NCBI GenBank assembly: GCA_937967765.1
Contig: CALCML010000154.1
Span: 1 to 7,056, forward strand
Length of the DNA stretch: 7,056 bases
Reading direction: 5' to 3'
DNA from: an uncultured Carnobacterium sp.
GTDB taxonomy: Bacteria > Bacillota > Bacilli > Lactobacillales > Aerococcaceae
Below, one piece after another: positions 1 through 7,056 of this stretch. Numbering within the stretch: the stretch's first letter is position 1; each line of letters opens with the position of its first letter. Position numbers and translations under genes: made by a program. The notes beneath the pieces were generated by a model. That model was not told the origin of the DNA. It saw only the letters and a list, made by a program, of their open reading frames with translations, and did no database searches.

Positions 1-312
1 TATTCAAGCCAATTATTGAAATCAGGCGTGAAGATTTACGTGTATCAAAAAGGATTCCTTCATGCTAAAACAATGGTCGTTGATGGTGAAATGGCAACCG
101 TTGGGACTTCGAATTTCGATATGAGAAGTTTCCGCTTAAACTTCGAAGTGAATGCCTTCGTTTATAACGAACAGTTCGCTAAACAAGTCGAAGAGGAATT
201 CGTCAATGACTTAAAAAACTGTACCATCGCAAATGAAAAATACTTCGAAAAACAAGACCGCTGGAAGAGATTTAAACAGAAATTCGCAAGACTTTTTGCA
301 CCTATTTTATAG
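1..312 (+). CDS. cls: Cardiolipin synthase, C-terminal fragment (5' end outside window)
   Basis: This is the last 103 codons of a phospholipase D-superfamily cardiolipin synthase, a membrane enzyme that condenses two phosphatidylglycerols into cardiolipin and glycerol. The frame is open from base 1, so the gene starts outside the window; the ATG at 16 is internal. The second HKD catalytic motif is intact: HAKTMVVD, with His at 61-63, Lys at 67-69 and Asp at 82-84. It is followed by GTSNFDMRSFRLNFEVN, the sequence typical of bacterial Cls after the second motif. The preceding 'GVKIYVYQKGF' also fits the family. The end is normal for Cls: a basic, amphipathic tail finishing in FAPIL. A strong terminator begins 12 bases after the stop, so the gene is not co-transcribed with anything further right in the window. 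The first HKD motif and the N-terminal membrane segments cannot be seen. The family call is firm; which Cls paralogue it is cannot be told. Confidence 0.93.
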   Translation, partial: YSSQLLKSGVKIYVYQKGFLHAKTMVVDGEMATVGTSNFDMRSFRLNFEVNAFVYNEQFAKQVEEEFVNDLKNCTIANEKYFEKQDRWKRFKQKFARLFAPIL

Positions 313-323
313 TTATTAATTAG

Positions 324-363
324 AAAAAATGCACTCACAATAGCATTTGTGAGTGCATTTTTT
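324..363 (+). terminator. Rho-independent terminator after cls, probably bidirectional
   Basis: A perfect 17-bp inverted repeat (324-340 with 347-363) surrounds a 6-base loop, TAGCAT. The stem core is TGCACTCACAA, flanked by A6 on the left and T6 on the right. It begins 12 bases after the cls stop codon. The A-tract and T-tract at either end mean it could stop transcription on both strands, which suits its place between convergent genes. Confidence 0.9.
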
Positions 364-378
364 ATATTGTCTTAATCG

Positions 379-418
379 AAAAAGTCCAAATATGGACATG
401 TCCATATTTGGACTTTTT
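379..418. terminator. Perfect 40-bp palindrome, likely second bidirectional terminator
   Basis: The two 20-base arms (379-398 and 399-418) are exact reverse complements with no spacer. The outer ends are A5 and T5, as in a two-way terminator. Each arm is itself close to palindromic: GTCCA-AATA-TGGAC at 384-397 and GTCCA-TATT-TGGAC at 400-413. One large hairpin or two small ones could therefore form. Its position 15 bases after the first terminator, between convergent genes, favours a termination role. A protein-binding site is a possible alternative. Confidence 0.7.
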
Positions 419-441
419 AGCCTTGACTGAATTTGATAGTT

Positions 442-467
442 AAAAAAACATTACCATATTTGGTAAT
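442..467 (-). terminator. Terminator of the YolD-like gene
   Basis: Read on the minus strand, this lies 7 bases after the stop codon of the YolD-like gene. It has a 7-bp stem (ATTACCA/TGGTAAT, 450-456 with 461-467) and a 4-base loop. After a single G come seven T residues (442-448 as A on the plus strand). The stem is short and A/T-rich, so it may be leaky; the two stronger hairpins further left would act as backup. Confidence 0.7.
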
Positions 468-474
468 CGCAGGT

Positions 475-819
475 TTAATCTAATTCCATGCAAGCAACGA
501 TTTGCTCCACATTCAAGATGTGAGTGATGTTTGATTCTTGTTCTAAGAACACAAAGTGATTATTCATTTGAATAGGGCTCTTAATCATACCGTTTTTTGT
601 GAAGGTTACTAGATTCCCAGCGTTATCGTATTTCTCGAAGTGGAGTACGATTGGTTTCTTGAAGTAGAAGCTGTGGTGGATTTGTTCTAACACGTCGATC
701 AGTGGCATGACAGTTGGTTTAAAGAACACATCTCTTTCTTCATATTCTTCTTGAGAGACTTGTAGTTTATTAATGAATGGTTTGATAAATGATGTAAATG
801 TTGATTTGCGTTGTTCCAT
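475..819 (-). CDS. YolD-like family protein, SOS-controlled
   Basis: A 114-residue soluble protein with no signal peptide or membrane segment. Residues from about 55 to the end follow the YolD-like pattern: a short 'PIVLHFEKYDNAGNL' strand pair, then 'TKNGMIKSP' (the G-x-I turn), a hydrophobic strand 'NHFVFLEQE', and a final 'ITHILNVEQIVACME' resembling the family's I-x-L-xx-I-x-x-I ending. Family members are usually about 100-115 residues, are often encoded beside UmuC/ImuB-like Y-family DNA polymerases, and are commonly part of the DNA-damage response. The start at 819 is supported by GGAGGT at 827-832 on the minus strand, 7 bases upstream. The promoter has two LexA boxes, which independently supports an SOS role. 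No polymerase gene follows: transcription runs into terminators and the convergent cls gene. The biochemical function is not known to me. The family call rests on pattern recognition and is moderate; that it is a real, SOS-regulated gene is much surer. Confidence 0.65.
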   Translation of the reverse strand: MEQRKSTFTSFIKPFINKLQVSQEEYEERDVFFKPTVMPLIDVLEQIHHSFYFKKPIVLHFEKYDNAGNLVTFTKNGMIKSPIQMNNHFVFLEQESNITHILNVEQIVACMELD

Positions 820-831
820 TTTCGATACCTC

Positions 832-845
832 CGAACATTTGTTTG
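832..845 (-). promoter_or_regulatory. LexA (SOS) box 2, over the transcription start and leader
   Basis: The plus strand reads CGAACATTTGTTTG. It matches the conserved half CGAAC and the GTT of the other half, but the right half is weaker (GTTT rather than GTTC). Its centre is 27 bp from the centre of box 1. It would span roughly +1 to +14 and abuts the GGAGGT ribosome binding site. With box 1 it forms an 11-bp inverted repeat at longer scale (GAACATTTGTT, 833-843, with AACAAATGTTC, 861-871). Confidence 0.75.
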
Positions 846-852
846 CATATTT

Positions 853-881
853 ATTATACGAACAAATGTTCTAAAATGCAA
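853..881 (-). promoter_or_regulatory. Promoter of the YolD-like gene
   Basis: On the minus strand this reads TTGCAT (876-881), a 17-base spacer, then a perfect TATAAT (853-858). Transcription should start near position 846, giving a leader of about 27 bases before the ATG. The spacer is almost filled by a LexA box, so repressor would directly block RNA polymerase. Confidence 0.88.
859..872 (-). promoter_or_regulatory. LexA (SOS) box 1, inside the promoter spacer
   Basis: The plus strand reads CGAACAAATGTTCT, a near-perfect match to the Gram-positive LexA/DinR consensus CGAACRNRYGTTYC, differing only at the last base. GAAC-N4-GTTC is fully conserved. It lies directly between the -10 and -35 hexamers of the YolD-like gene's promoter, the classic position for LexA repression. 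Confidence 0.9.
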
Positions 882-967
882 TAGAAAAGAAAAAGTTTTT
901 CAAAAAAAGATGTGTTTCTTCCTATTTATAAAGTTTGAGTTTGCCCGAGATTATGGGAAATTAACGT

Positions 968-996
968 TTGAATGAAAGCAAAATAAAGTTTATAAT
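968..996 (+). promoter_or_regulatory. Promoter of the V-ATPase (ntp) operon
   Basis: TTGAAT (968-973), a 17-base spacer and a perfect TATAAT (991-996) make a strong sigma-A-type promoter. Transcription should begin near 1003, leaving a leader of about 47 bases before ntpF. No other convincing promoter is visible between here and the end of the window, so it probably drives all seven ATPase genes. Confidence 0.85.
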
Positions 997-1020
997 AGTA
1001 AAGAAAAGCATTTTACTATT
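994..1020. promoter_or_regulatory. Operator-like inverted repeat at the ntp start point
   Basis: Perfect 9-bp arms, AATAGTAAA (994-1002) and TTTACTATT (1012-1020), are separated by 9 bases, so the arm centres are 18 bp apart. The repeat overlaps the end of the -10 box and the predicted start point. Because the left arm lies upstream of the probable start, it would act as a DNA site for a dimeric regulator rather than as an RNA hairpin. I cannot assign a regulator. Confidence 0.5.
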
Positions 1021-1033
1021 CGTGAAAGCGAAT
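1018..1033 (+). promoter_or_regulatory. Small leader hairpin before ntpF
   Basis: ATTCG (1018-1022) and CGAAT (1029-1033) form a perfect 5-bp stem around the 6-base loop TGAAAG, five bases before the ntpF ribosome binding site. It shares ATT (1018-1020) with the right arm of the operator-like repeat. A role in mRNA stability or start-site access is possible but unproven. Confidence 0.35.
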
Positions 1034-1038
1034 GGATT

Positions 1039-1045
1039 GGAGGTG
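1039..1045 (+). promoter_or_regulatory. Ribosome binding site that decides the ntpF start
   Basis: GGAGGTG lies 4-5 bases before the ATG at 1050. An in-frame ATG at 1032 lies upstream of this site and has no ribosome binding site of its own, so 1050 is the start. Confidence 0.9.
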
Positions 1046-1049
1046 TCAC

Positions 1050-1362
1050 ATGAGTCAAGAGATTCTAAATTCTGTTTTGGCCATTGAGTCTGAAGCAAAA
1101 GCGTTGAAGGAAAAGTTCGAGGAACAATTATCCGAAACGAATGCTGCGACAGATCAACGAGTGAACGAAGCTAAATCGAATATGGAACATTCGTTAGAAG
1201 TCTACAAAGCTGAGTTGAAAGAAAAAAATCAACAAAAGAGAGCAGAGTTCGAAGCGAAAGTGAAAGAAGACGAATTAGCGGAAATTGCTGCGCTGAAAGA
1301 ACGTTTCAATCATCTGAAACAGGATTTAGTTCAGGATACTGTGAAGGAGGTGTTGAAGAGAT

Positions 1363-1376
<14 letters not shown>
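1050..1376 (+). CDS. ntpF: V-type ATPase peripheral stalk subunit (NtpF, G/H-type)
   Basis: A 108-residue, highly charged protein that is almost entirely one long helix rich in Glu, Lys, Ala and Gln, as expected for the G/H-type stalk subunit. It would pair with NtpE as a coiled coil to form the peripheral stalks that stop the catalytic A3B3 head from turning with the rotor. It has no Cys, no membrane segment and no signal peptide. The protein begins MSQEILNSVL; a 6-residue longer reading from 1032 is rejected on ribosome binding site grounds. It is the first gene of the operon, as ntpF is in Enterococcus hirae. Its last 14 bases overlap ntpI, whose ribosome binding site lies inside ntpF, so the two are probably translationally coupled. 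Low-complexity coiled coils are weak evidence alone; the call rests on position and length as much as on sequence. Confidence 0.88.
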
Positions 1377-3827
<2,451 letters not shown>

Positions 3828-3828
3828 G

Positions 3829-3836
3829 AGGAGGGG
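3829..3836 (+). promoter_or_regulatory. Ribosome binding site that decides the TTG start of ntpE
   Basis: AGGAGGGG starts two bases after the ntpK stop and ends 5 bases before TTG at 3842. No in-frame ATG lies close by, so TTG is the start. Confidence 0.85.
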
Positions 3837-3841
3837 TATTC

Positions 3842-4426
3842 TTGAAAGATTTAGAGCAACTAAAACAACTTATTCTAGCGGATTTAGAAAAAGAATCAAA
3901 GCAGCGAATTGAGGTTGCTACTAAAGAACAAGAAGAACGCATCAATCAAATGAATGCACAATATTCGCAACAAGAAATGGCGAAGAAAACGGCATTAAAA
4001 CAAGAAGCAAAATCACAATACGAAAAAGAGCAACAGACTATTTTGAACGCAAGTAAAAAAGAAGTCTTGCGCGTCAAACGTGAACTTCTTGAAAGTGTAT
4101 TTGAGGACGTTCTACAAGTAATGTCTACCTGGAGCGGGGAAACATTACGTCTCTTTATCGAGTCAGCTATTCGCAAATTACCAAAACAGCAACAAACAAC
4201 ACTTACTTTTGGAGAACAAACCGTTTCTCGTTTGAGCGATGAAGACAAACATGCATTAACTTCGCAATTTGCCTTTGTCCACATTGACGAAGCAACACTT
4301 CCAAAGAAAGCGGGATTTGTGTTGAAACAAGAAGGTATCGAATATAACTATTTATTCGAAGCATTAATTGAAGATTTAAAAGAAGAATATTCACCTATCT
4401 TAGCTAGAAAAGCATTCATTGGGTAA
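3842..4426 (+). CDS. ntpE: V-type ATPase peripheral stalk subunit E (NtpE)
   Basis: A 194-residue E subunit, the partner of NtpF in the peripheral stalk that holds the A/B head to NtpI. Residues 1 to about 75 are a charged, Gln/Glu/Lys-rich helix. Then comes 'ASKKEVLRVKRELLESVFEDV', the junction typical of E subunits (A-R/K-x-x-V-L-x-x-R-x-x-x-L-x-x-V-F), and a globular C-terminal domain (about 95-194). Translation starts at TTG (3842), fixed by AGGAGGGG just upstream; the two neighbours use ATG. Only 14 bases separate it from ntpK and 11 from ntpC. The length is usual for the family. Assignment rests on the junction motif, the operon position between K and C, and the helix-plus-domain layout. 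Confidence 0.92.
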   Translation: MKDLEQLKQLILADLEKESKQRIEVATKEQEERINQMNAQYSQQEMAKKTALKQEAKSQYEKEQQTILNASKKEVLRVKRELLESVFEDVLQVMSTWSGETLRLFIESAIRKLPKQQQTTLTFGEQTVSRLSDEDKHALTSQFAFVHIDEATLPKKAGFVLKQEGIEYNYLFEALIEDLKEEYSPILARKAFIG

Positions 4427-4437
4427 GGAGGGATGGA

Positions 4438-5439
4438 ATGAATGATTTAGCCTATTCAGGAGTGAATACGACCGTTCGTATTCTTGAACAGCAATTACTG
4501 TCCAAGGAACAATTGAATGGGATTCTCGTATCTAAATCCTTACAACAAGCATTAGAAGCCTTGCAAAAGACAAGTTATGAGGTAGATGTACAAGAAGTTC
4601 TCGAATCAAGACAGTTCGACCCAGTCCTAGATGCCCATTTGAAACGCAACTATGATGAGGTATTAGAACTCATTCCAGATGCATCACTCCTTGATGTATT
4701 CTCGATTCGTTACACTTACCATAATTTAAAAGTTCTTCTAAAATCGAAGTTCTCTGGAAAAGACTTAAAACATTTATGTGTACCGTTAGGACGTTATTCT
4801 CTCGATACATTAAATCAATTAGTCGAAACTCAAGATTCACTTGATGTACCAGATATCATGATTGAAGGGGTTCGTGAAGCGTATGCCGATTTTGAAAACT
4901 TTGGTCGCCTAGAAGCAGCCGATGTATTTATGGATCGCTACTATTTCAAACATCTTCGACTCATCGACCGTACAATGAATCAAGAGGTCATCCATCAAAT
5001 CGTGAACATTATGATTGATATGGAAAATATCACGACGTTAATTCGTGCCACAAAGCAAAAACAATCACGCTCATTCTTAATTGGGGTATTGTCTAGCGAA
5101 GGTACTGTAGATAAGACGTTATTAATCGACGAAGTGCTTGAAAAGGGCACAGAGGCTCTTGTTGAGCTTTATCGTCATGTTCCATACTATGACAAGTTTG
5201 TTGCGATTTTAGAACAGGAAGAACATCCAGTCTTTGCATTGGAATTATTAAAAGAAGAATTGATTCATCAAATTCTAGAAGAAGCGACTTTTGAACCATT
5301 TGGACCCTTGCCAAGTCTTGCGTATATTCATGCGCTTGAGATGGAAGTTAAAAACCTCCGTCTATTACTTGTAGGTGTGGACAATGAGTTTACAGAAGAA
5401 CAATTAAGAGAAAGGATGCGACCAGTTTATGTCTCATAA
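4438..5439 (+). CDS. ntpC: V-type ATPase central stalk socket subunit C/d (NtpC)
   Basis: A 333-residue all-helical protein of the V-type C/AC39 family. It sits as a funnel-shaped socket on the rotor ring and joins it to the central shaft. The protein has no membrane helix or nucleotide-binding motif. Family features include RYTYHNLKVLLKSK (Y92-K104, with the conserved H-N-L-K) and, at the matching place in a later repeat, DMENITTLIR (D194-R203), followed by a third related segment near the C-terminus (MEVKNLRLLLVG). This three-part internal repetition is typical. The ATG at 4438 is preceded by AAGGAGGG, which begins inside the ntpE stop codon TAA. The last 11 bases overlap ntpG. Note the naming trap: NtpC is the bacterial C (eukaryotic d) subunit, not eukaryotic V1 subunit C. 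Confidence 0.95.
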   Translation: MNDLAYSGVNTTVRILEQQLLSKEQLNGILVSKSLQQALEALQKTSYEVDVQEVLESRQFDPVLDAHLKRNYDEVLELIPDASLLDVFSIRYTYHNLKVLLKSKFSGKDLKHLCVPLGRYSLDTLNQLVETQDSLDVPDIMIEGVREAYADFENFGRLEAADVFMDRYYFKHLRLIDRTMNQEVIHQIVNIMIDMENITTLIRATKQKQSRSFLIGVLSSEGTVDKTLLIDEVLEKGTEALVELYRHVPYYDKFVAILEQEEHPVFALELLKEELIHQILEEATFEPFGPLPSLAYIHALEMEVKNLRLLLVGVDNEFTEEQLRERMRPVYVS

Positions 5440-5740
5440 AATTGCCGTAGTTGGCGACAAAGATTCCATCCTTCCTTTTAAAATTTTAGGATTTAACGTG
5501 TTCCCTTGCCACGAAGCGCAAACGGCACGCAAGATGATTGATGAACTTGCTGAAGATGAAGTCGGCATCATTTATGTAACGGAAGCTATTGCTAGTCAAA
5601 TTCCGGAAACGATTCGTCGTTATGATGCGGAAATTTCACCAGCCATCATCCTCATTCCGAACCATAAAGGGTCTTTAGGAATTGGAAAATCAAGAATTCA
5701 AGAAAATGTAGAAAAAGCGGTTGGACAAAACATCTTATAA
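5429..5740 (+). CDS. ntpG: V-type ATPase central stalk subunit F (NtpG)
   Basis: A 103-residue Rossmann-like F subunit that binds subunit D in the central shaft. Two family motifs are visible: [16 protein letters not shown] near the N-terminus (residues 7-22; family pattern G-D-x-D-S/T-V-x-G-F-x-L-x-G) and [17 protein letters not shown] (from about residue 74), ending in the amphipathic '[10 protein letters not shown]' tail that inserts against D. The start at 5429 lies inside the end of ntpC, overlapping it by 11 bases. The upstream AAAGGA (5411-5416) is weak and distant (12 bases), so translation probably depends on ribosomes finishing ntpC. Length is normal. The protein keeps the GD motif but has Leu-Pro where many relatives have V-x-G. 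Confidence 0.94.
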   Translation: MSHKIAVVGDKDSILPFKILGFNVFPCHEAQTARKMIDELAEDEVGIIYVTEAIASQIPETIRRYDAEISPAIILIPNHKGSLGIGKSRIQENVEKAVGQNIL

Positions 5741-5759
5741 CCAACCAATACACGAAACT

Positions 5760-5768
5760 AAGGGAGGT
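5760..5768 (+). promoter_or_regulatory. Ribosome binding site that decides the GTG start of ntpA
   Basis: AAGGGAGGT ends 6 bases before GTG at 5775. It fixes the start at a non-ATG codon and gives an N-terminus ([14 protein letters not shown]) in register with the family. Confidence 0.92.
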
Positions 5769-5774
5769 ACCTCA

Positions 5775-7056
5775 GTGAAGATCGGAAGAATCGTAAAAGT
5801 ATCAGGTCCTCTTGTGACTGCTGAAGGAATGGAAGATGCGAATATTCAAGATATTTGTCGTGTAGGTCATCTAGGCCTTATCGGTGAAATCATCGAAATG
5901 CGTAAAGATATTGCATCCATTCAAGTATATGAAGAAACTTCAGGAATTGGACCAGGAGAACCCGTCGAAACAACAGGGGAAGCATTATCTGTTGAATTGG
6001 CGCCAGGGATTGTATCTCAAATGTTTGATGGGATTCAACGTCCCCTCAATAAATTTAAAGAAGTATCACAAAGTGACTTCTTAGTCCGCGGAACAAACGT
6101 GGATCCACTTGACCGTGAAAAAGAGTGGGAATTCGTTCCTACTGCAACTGTTGGTCAAGAAGTCGAAGCCGGAGACATTATCGGTTATGTACAAGAAACA
6201 AAAGTTGTACAACATAAAATCATGGTGCCTTATGGTGTGAAAGGTAAATTAGTAAAAGTGGAAGCTGGAAACTTCAAAATTGAAGATACAGTGTACCAAA
6301 TCGAAACAGAATCAGGCGTACGTGATTTCAACTTAATCCAACGTTGGCCAGTACGTCGTGGTCGTCCATATAAAGTAAAGAAAAACACTGAAGTTCCAAT
6401 GTTAACAGGACAACGTGTTATCGATACTTTCTTCCCAGTAACAAAAGGGGGAGCAGCAGCTGTACCGGGACCATTCGGAGCTGGTAAAACAGTGGTGCAA
6501 CACCAAATTGCAAAATGGGCTGACGTGGATATCGTAGTATACGTAGGTTGTGGGGAACGTGGAAACGAAATGACAGACGTATTGAACGAATTCCCTGAAT
6601 TGATTGACCCAACAACAGGTGAATCCATCATGGAACGTACAATTTTAATCGCCAACACTTCGAACATGCCAGTAGCGGCTCGTGAAGCGTCTATTTACAC
6701 AGGTATCACAATTGCGGAATACTTCCGTGATATGGGATATAACGTAGCCATCATGGCAGACTCAACATCACGTTGGGCAGAAGCGCTTCGTGAAATGTCT
6801 GGACGTCTAGAAGAAATGCCAGGGGACGAAGGGTACCCAGCATACTTAGGAAGCCGTATCGCAGAATACTACGAACGTGCAGGACGTGTTGAAACATTAG
6901 GTAGCGATGGCCGTGAAGGTACAATCACAGCAATCGGTGCCGTATCACCTCCAGGGGGAGATACATCAGAACCAGTTACACAAAATACATTACGTGTAGC
7001 GAAAGTATTCTGGGGATTAGATGCAACATTGGCGCAAAAACGTCACTTCCCATCTA
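5775..7056 (+). CDS. ntpA: V-type ATPase catalytic subunit A (NtpA), 3' end outside window
   Basis: The first 427 codons of the catalytic A subunit, which hydrolyses ATP in the A3B3 head and drives rotation. The GTG start gives [14 protein letters not shown], the usual N-terminal beta-barrel. A bulge domain typical of A-type subunits covers about 110-185. The Walker A loop is GPFGAGKT (232-239) with K238 and T239. The catalytic glutamate and its neighbour are in GCGERGNEM (E261, R262). The Walker B region is MADSTSRW (D329-W334), followed by the conserved [26 protein letters not shown] stretch. Numbering of K238, E261 and R262 agrees with what I recall for E. hirae NtpA, which supports the start. 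The frame stays open to the last base; about 165 residues are missing. It lies 34 bases after ntpG with its own strong ribosome binding site. ntpB should follow. Confidence 0.98.
   Translation, partial: MKIGRIVKVSGPLVTAEGMEDANIQDICRVGHLGLIGEIIEMRKDIASIQVYEETSGIGPGEPVETTGEALSVELAPGIVSQMFDGIQRPLNKFKEVSQSDFLVRGTNVDPLDREKEWEFVPTATVGQEVEAGDIIGYVQETKVVQHKIMVPYGVKGKLVKVEAGNFKIEDTVYQIETESGVRDFNLIQRWPVRRGRPYKVKKNTEVPMLTGQRVIDTFFPVTKGGAAAVPGPFGAGKTVVQHQIAKWADVDIVVYVGCGERGNEMTDVLNEFPELIDPTTGESIMERTILIANTSNMPVAAREASIYTGITIAEYFRDMGYNVAIMADSTSRWAEALREMSGRLEEMPGDEGYPAYLGSRIAEYYERAGRVETLGSDGREGTITAIGAVSPPGGDTSEPVTQNTLRVAKVFWGLDATLAQKRHFPS

Noticed and set aside
388..465. CC(A/T)6GG motifs as CArG boxes
   Set aside because: The match to the eukaryotic SRF/MADS site is formal only; bacteria of this kind are not known to me to have such regulators. 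The repetition itself is kept as a finding.
699..881. 60-codon minus-strand reading frame overlapping the YolD-like gene
   Set aside because: It overlaps most of the promoter and the start of a well-supported gene in another frame, has no ribosome binding site, and would begin upstream of the predicted transcription start.
882..967. Possible small RNA or riboswitch between the two divergent promoters
   Set aside because: The stretch is A/T-rich, with only a trivial GAAAAAGTTTTTC repeat and no promoter, terminator or conserved riboswitch core that I can see.
1032..1049. Six extra N-terminal residues on NtpF (start at 1032)
   Set aside because: The GGAGGTG ribosome binding site lies downstream of this ATG and points to the ATG at 1050; the extra residues (MDWRCH) are simply the translated leader and ribosome binding site.
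3946..4394. Two minus-strand frames inside ntpE
   Set aside because: Antisense to the E subunit, Cys/Ser-rich as expected for the reverse of Glu/Lys/Gln-rich coiled-coil coding sequence, with no promoter or ribosome binding site.
5093..5314. Minus-strand frame inside ntpC
   Set aside because: Antisense shadow of a confidently assigned gene; no start signals.
5884..6084. 66-codon plus-strand frame inside the start of ntpA
   Set aside because: It is out of frame with ntpA, which has a strong ribosome binding site and family-matching sequence over the same bases.
6230..6667. 145-codon minus-strand frame (and a shorter one at 6418-6615) opposite ntpA
   Set aside because: Long only because ntpA codon bias leaves few stops on the other strand; it is antisense to the Walker A and catalytic region and has no ribosome binding site.

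Overview
The window looks like a low-GC Gram-positive chromosome, most probably from a lactic acid bacterium of the Enterococcus/Carnobacteriaceae kind. The evidence is A/T-rich sequence, strong GGAGG ribosome binding sites, sigma-A-type TTGNNT-N17-TATAAT promoters, LexA boxes of the Bacillus/Enterococcus GAAC-N4-GTTC type, and a V-type ATPase operon in the same gene order as Enterococcus hirae ntp. The species cannot be fixed from the sequence alone.

Layout. Positions 1-312 hold the 3' end of a cardiolipin synthase gene (+ strand). Positions 313-474 are a convergent intergenic stretch with three inverted repeats that read as terminators, one of them a perfect 40-bp palindrome. Positions 475-819 (- strand) hold a small YolD-like gene. 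Its promoter carries two LexA (SOS) boxes, one inside the -35/-10 spacer and one between the start of transcription and the ribosome binding site. Positions 820-1049 are a divergent promoter region; its right half carries the promoter of the ATPase operon, with a 9-bp inverted repeat over the -10 box and start point. From 1050 to the end of the window run seven tightly packed + strand genes: ntpF, ntpI, ntpK, ntpE, ntpC, ntpG and ntpA. The last is cut by the window edge after about 427 of roughly 590 residues.

How the genes work together. NtpF and NtpE form the peripheral stalks. NtpI and the NtpK ring form the membrane motor. NtpC and NtpG belong to the central stalk (socket and F-type subunits). 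NtpA is the catalytic ATPase subunit. ntpB and ntpD would be expected just beyond the right edge. All the NtpK residues I recall as coordinating Na+ in E. hirae are present at a constant +3 offset, so this is most likely a Na+-extruding enzyme that uses ATP for sodium and pH homeostasis.

I see no clearly new multi-gene system. The parts most worth following up are the doubly LexA-controlled YolD-like gene with no polymerase gene beside it, the operator-like repeat at the ATPase promoter, and the nested palindromes between the convergent genes.
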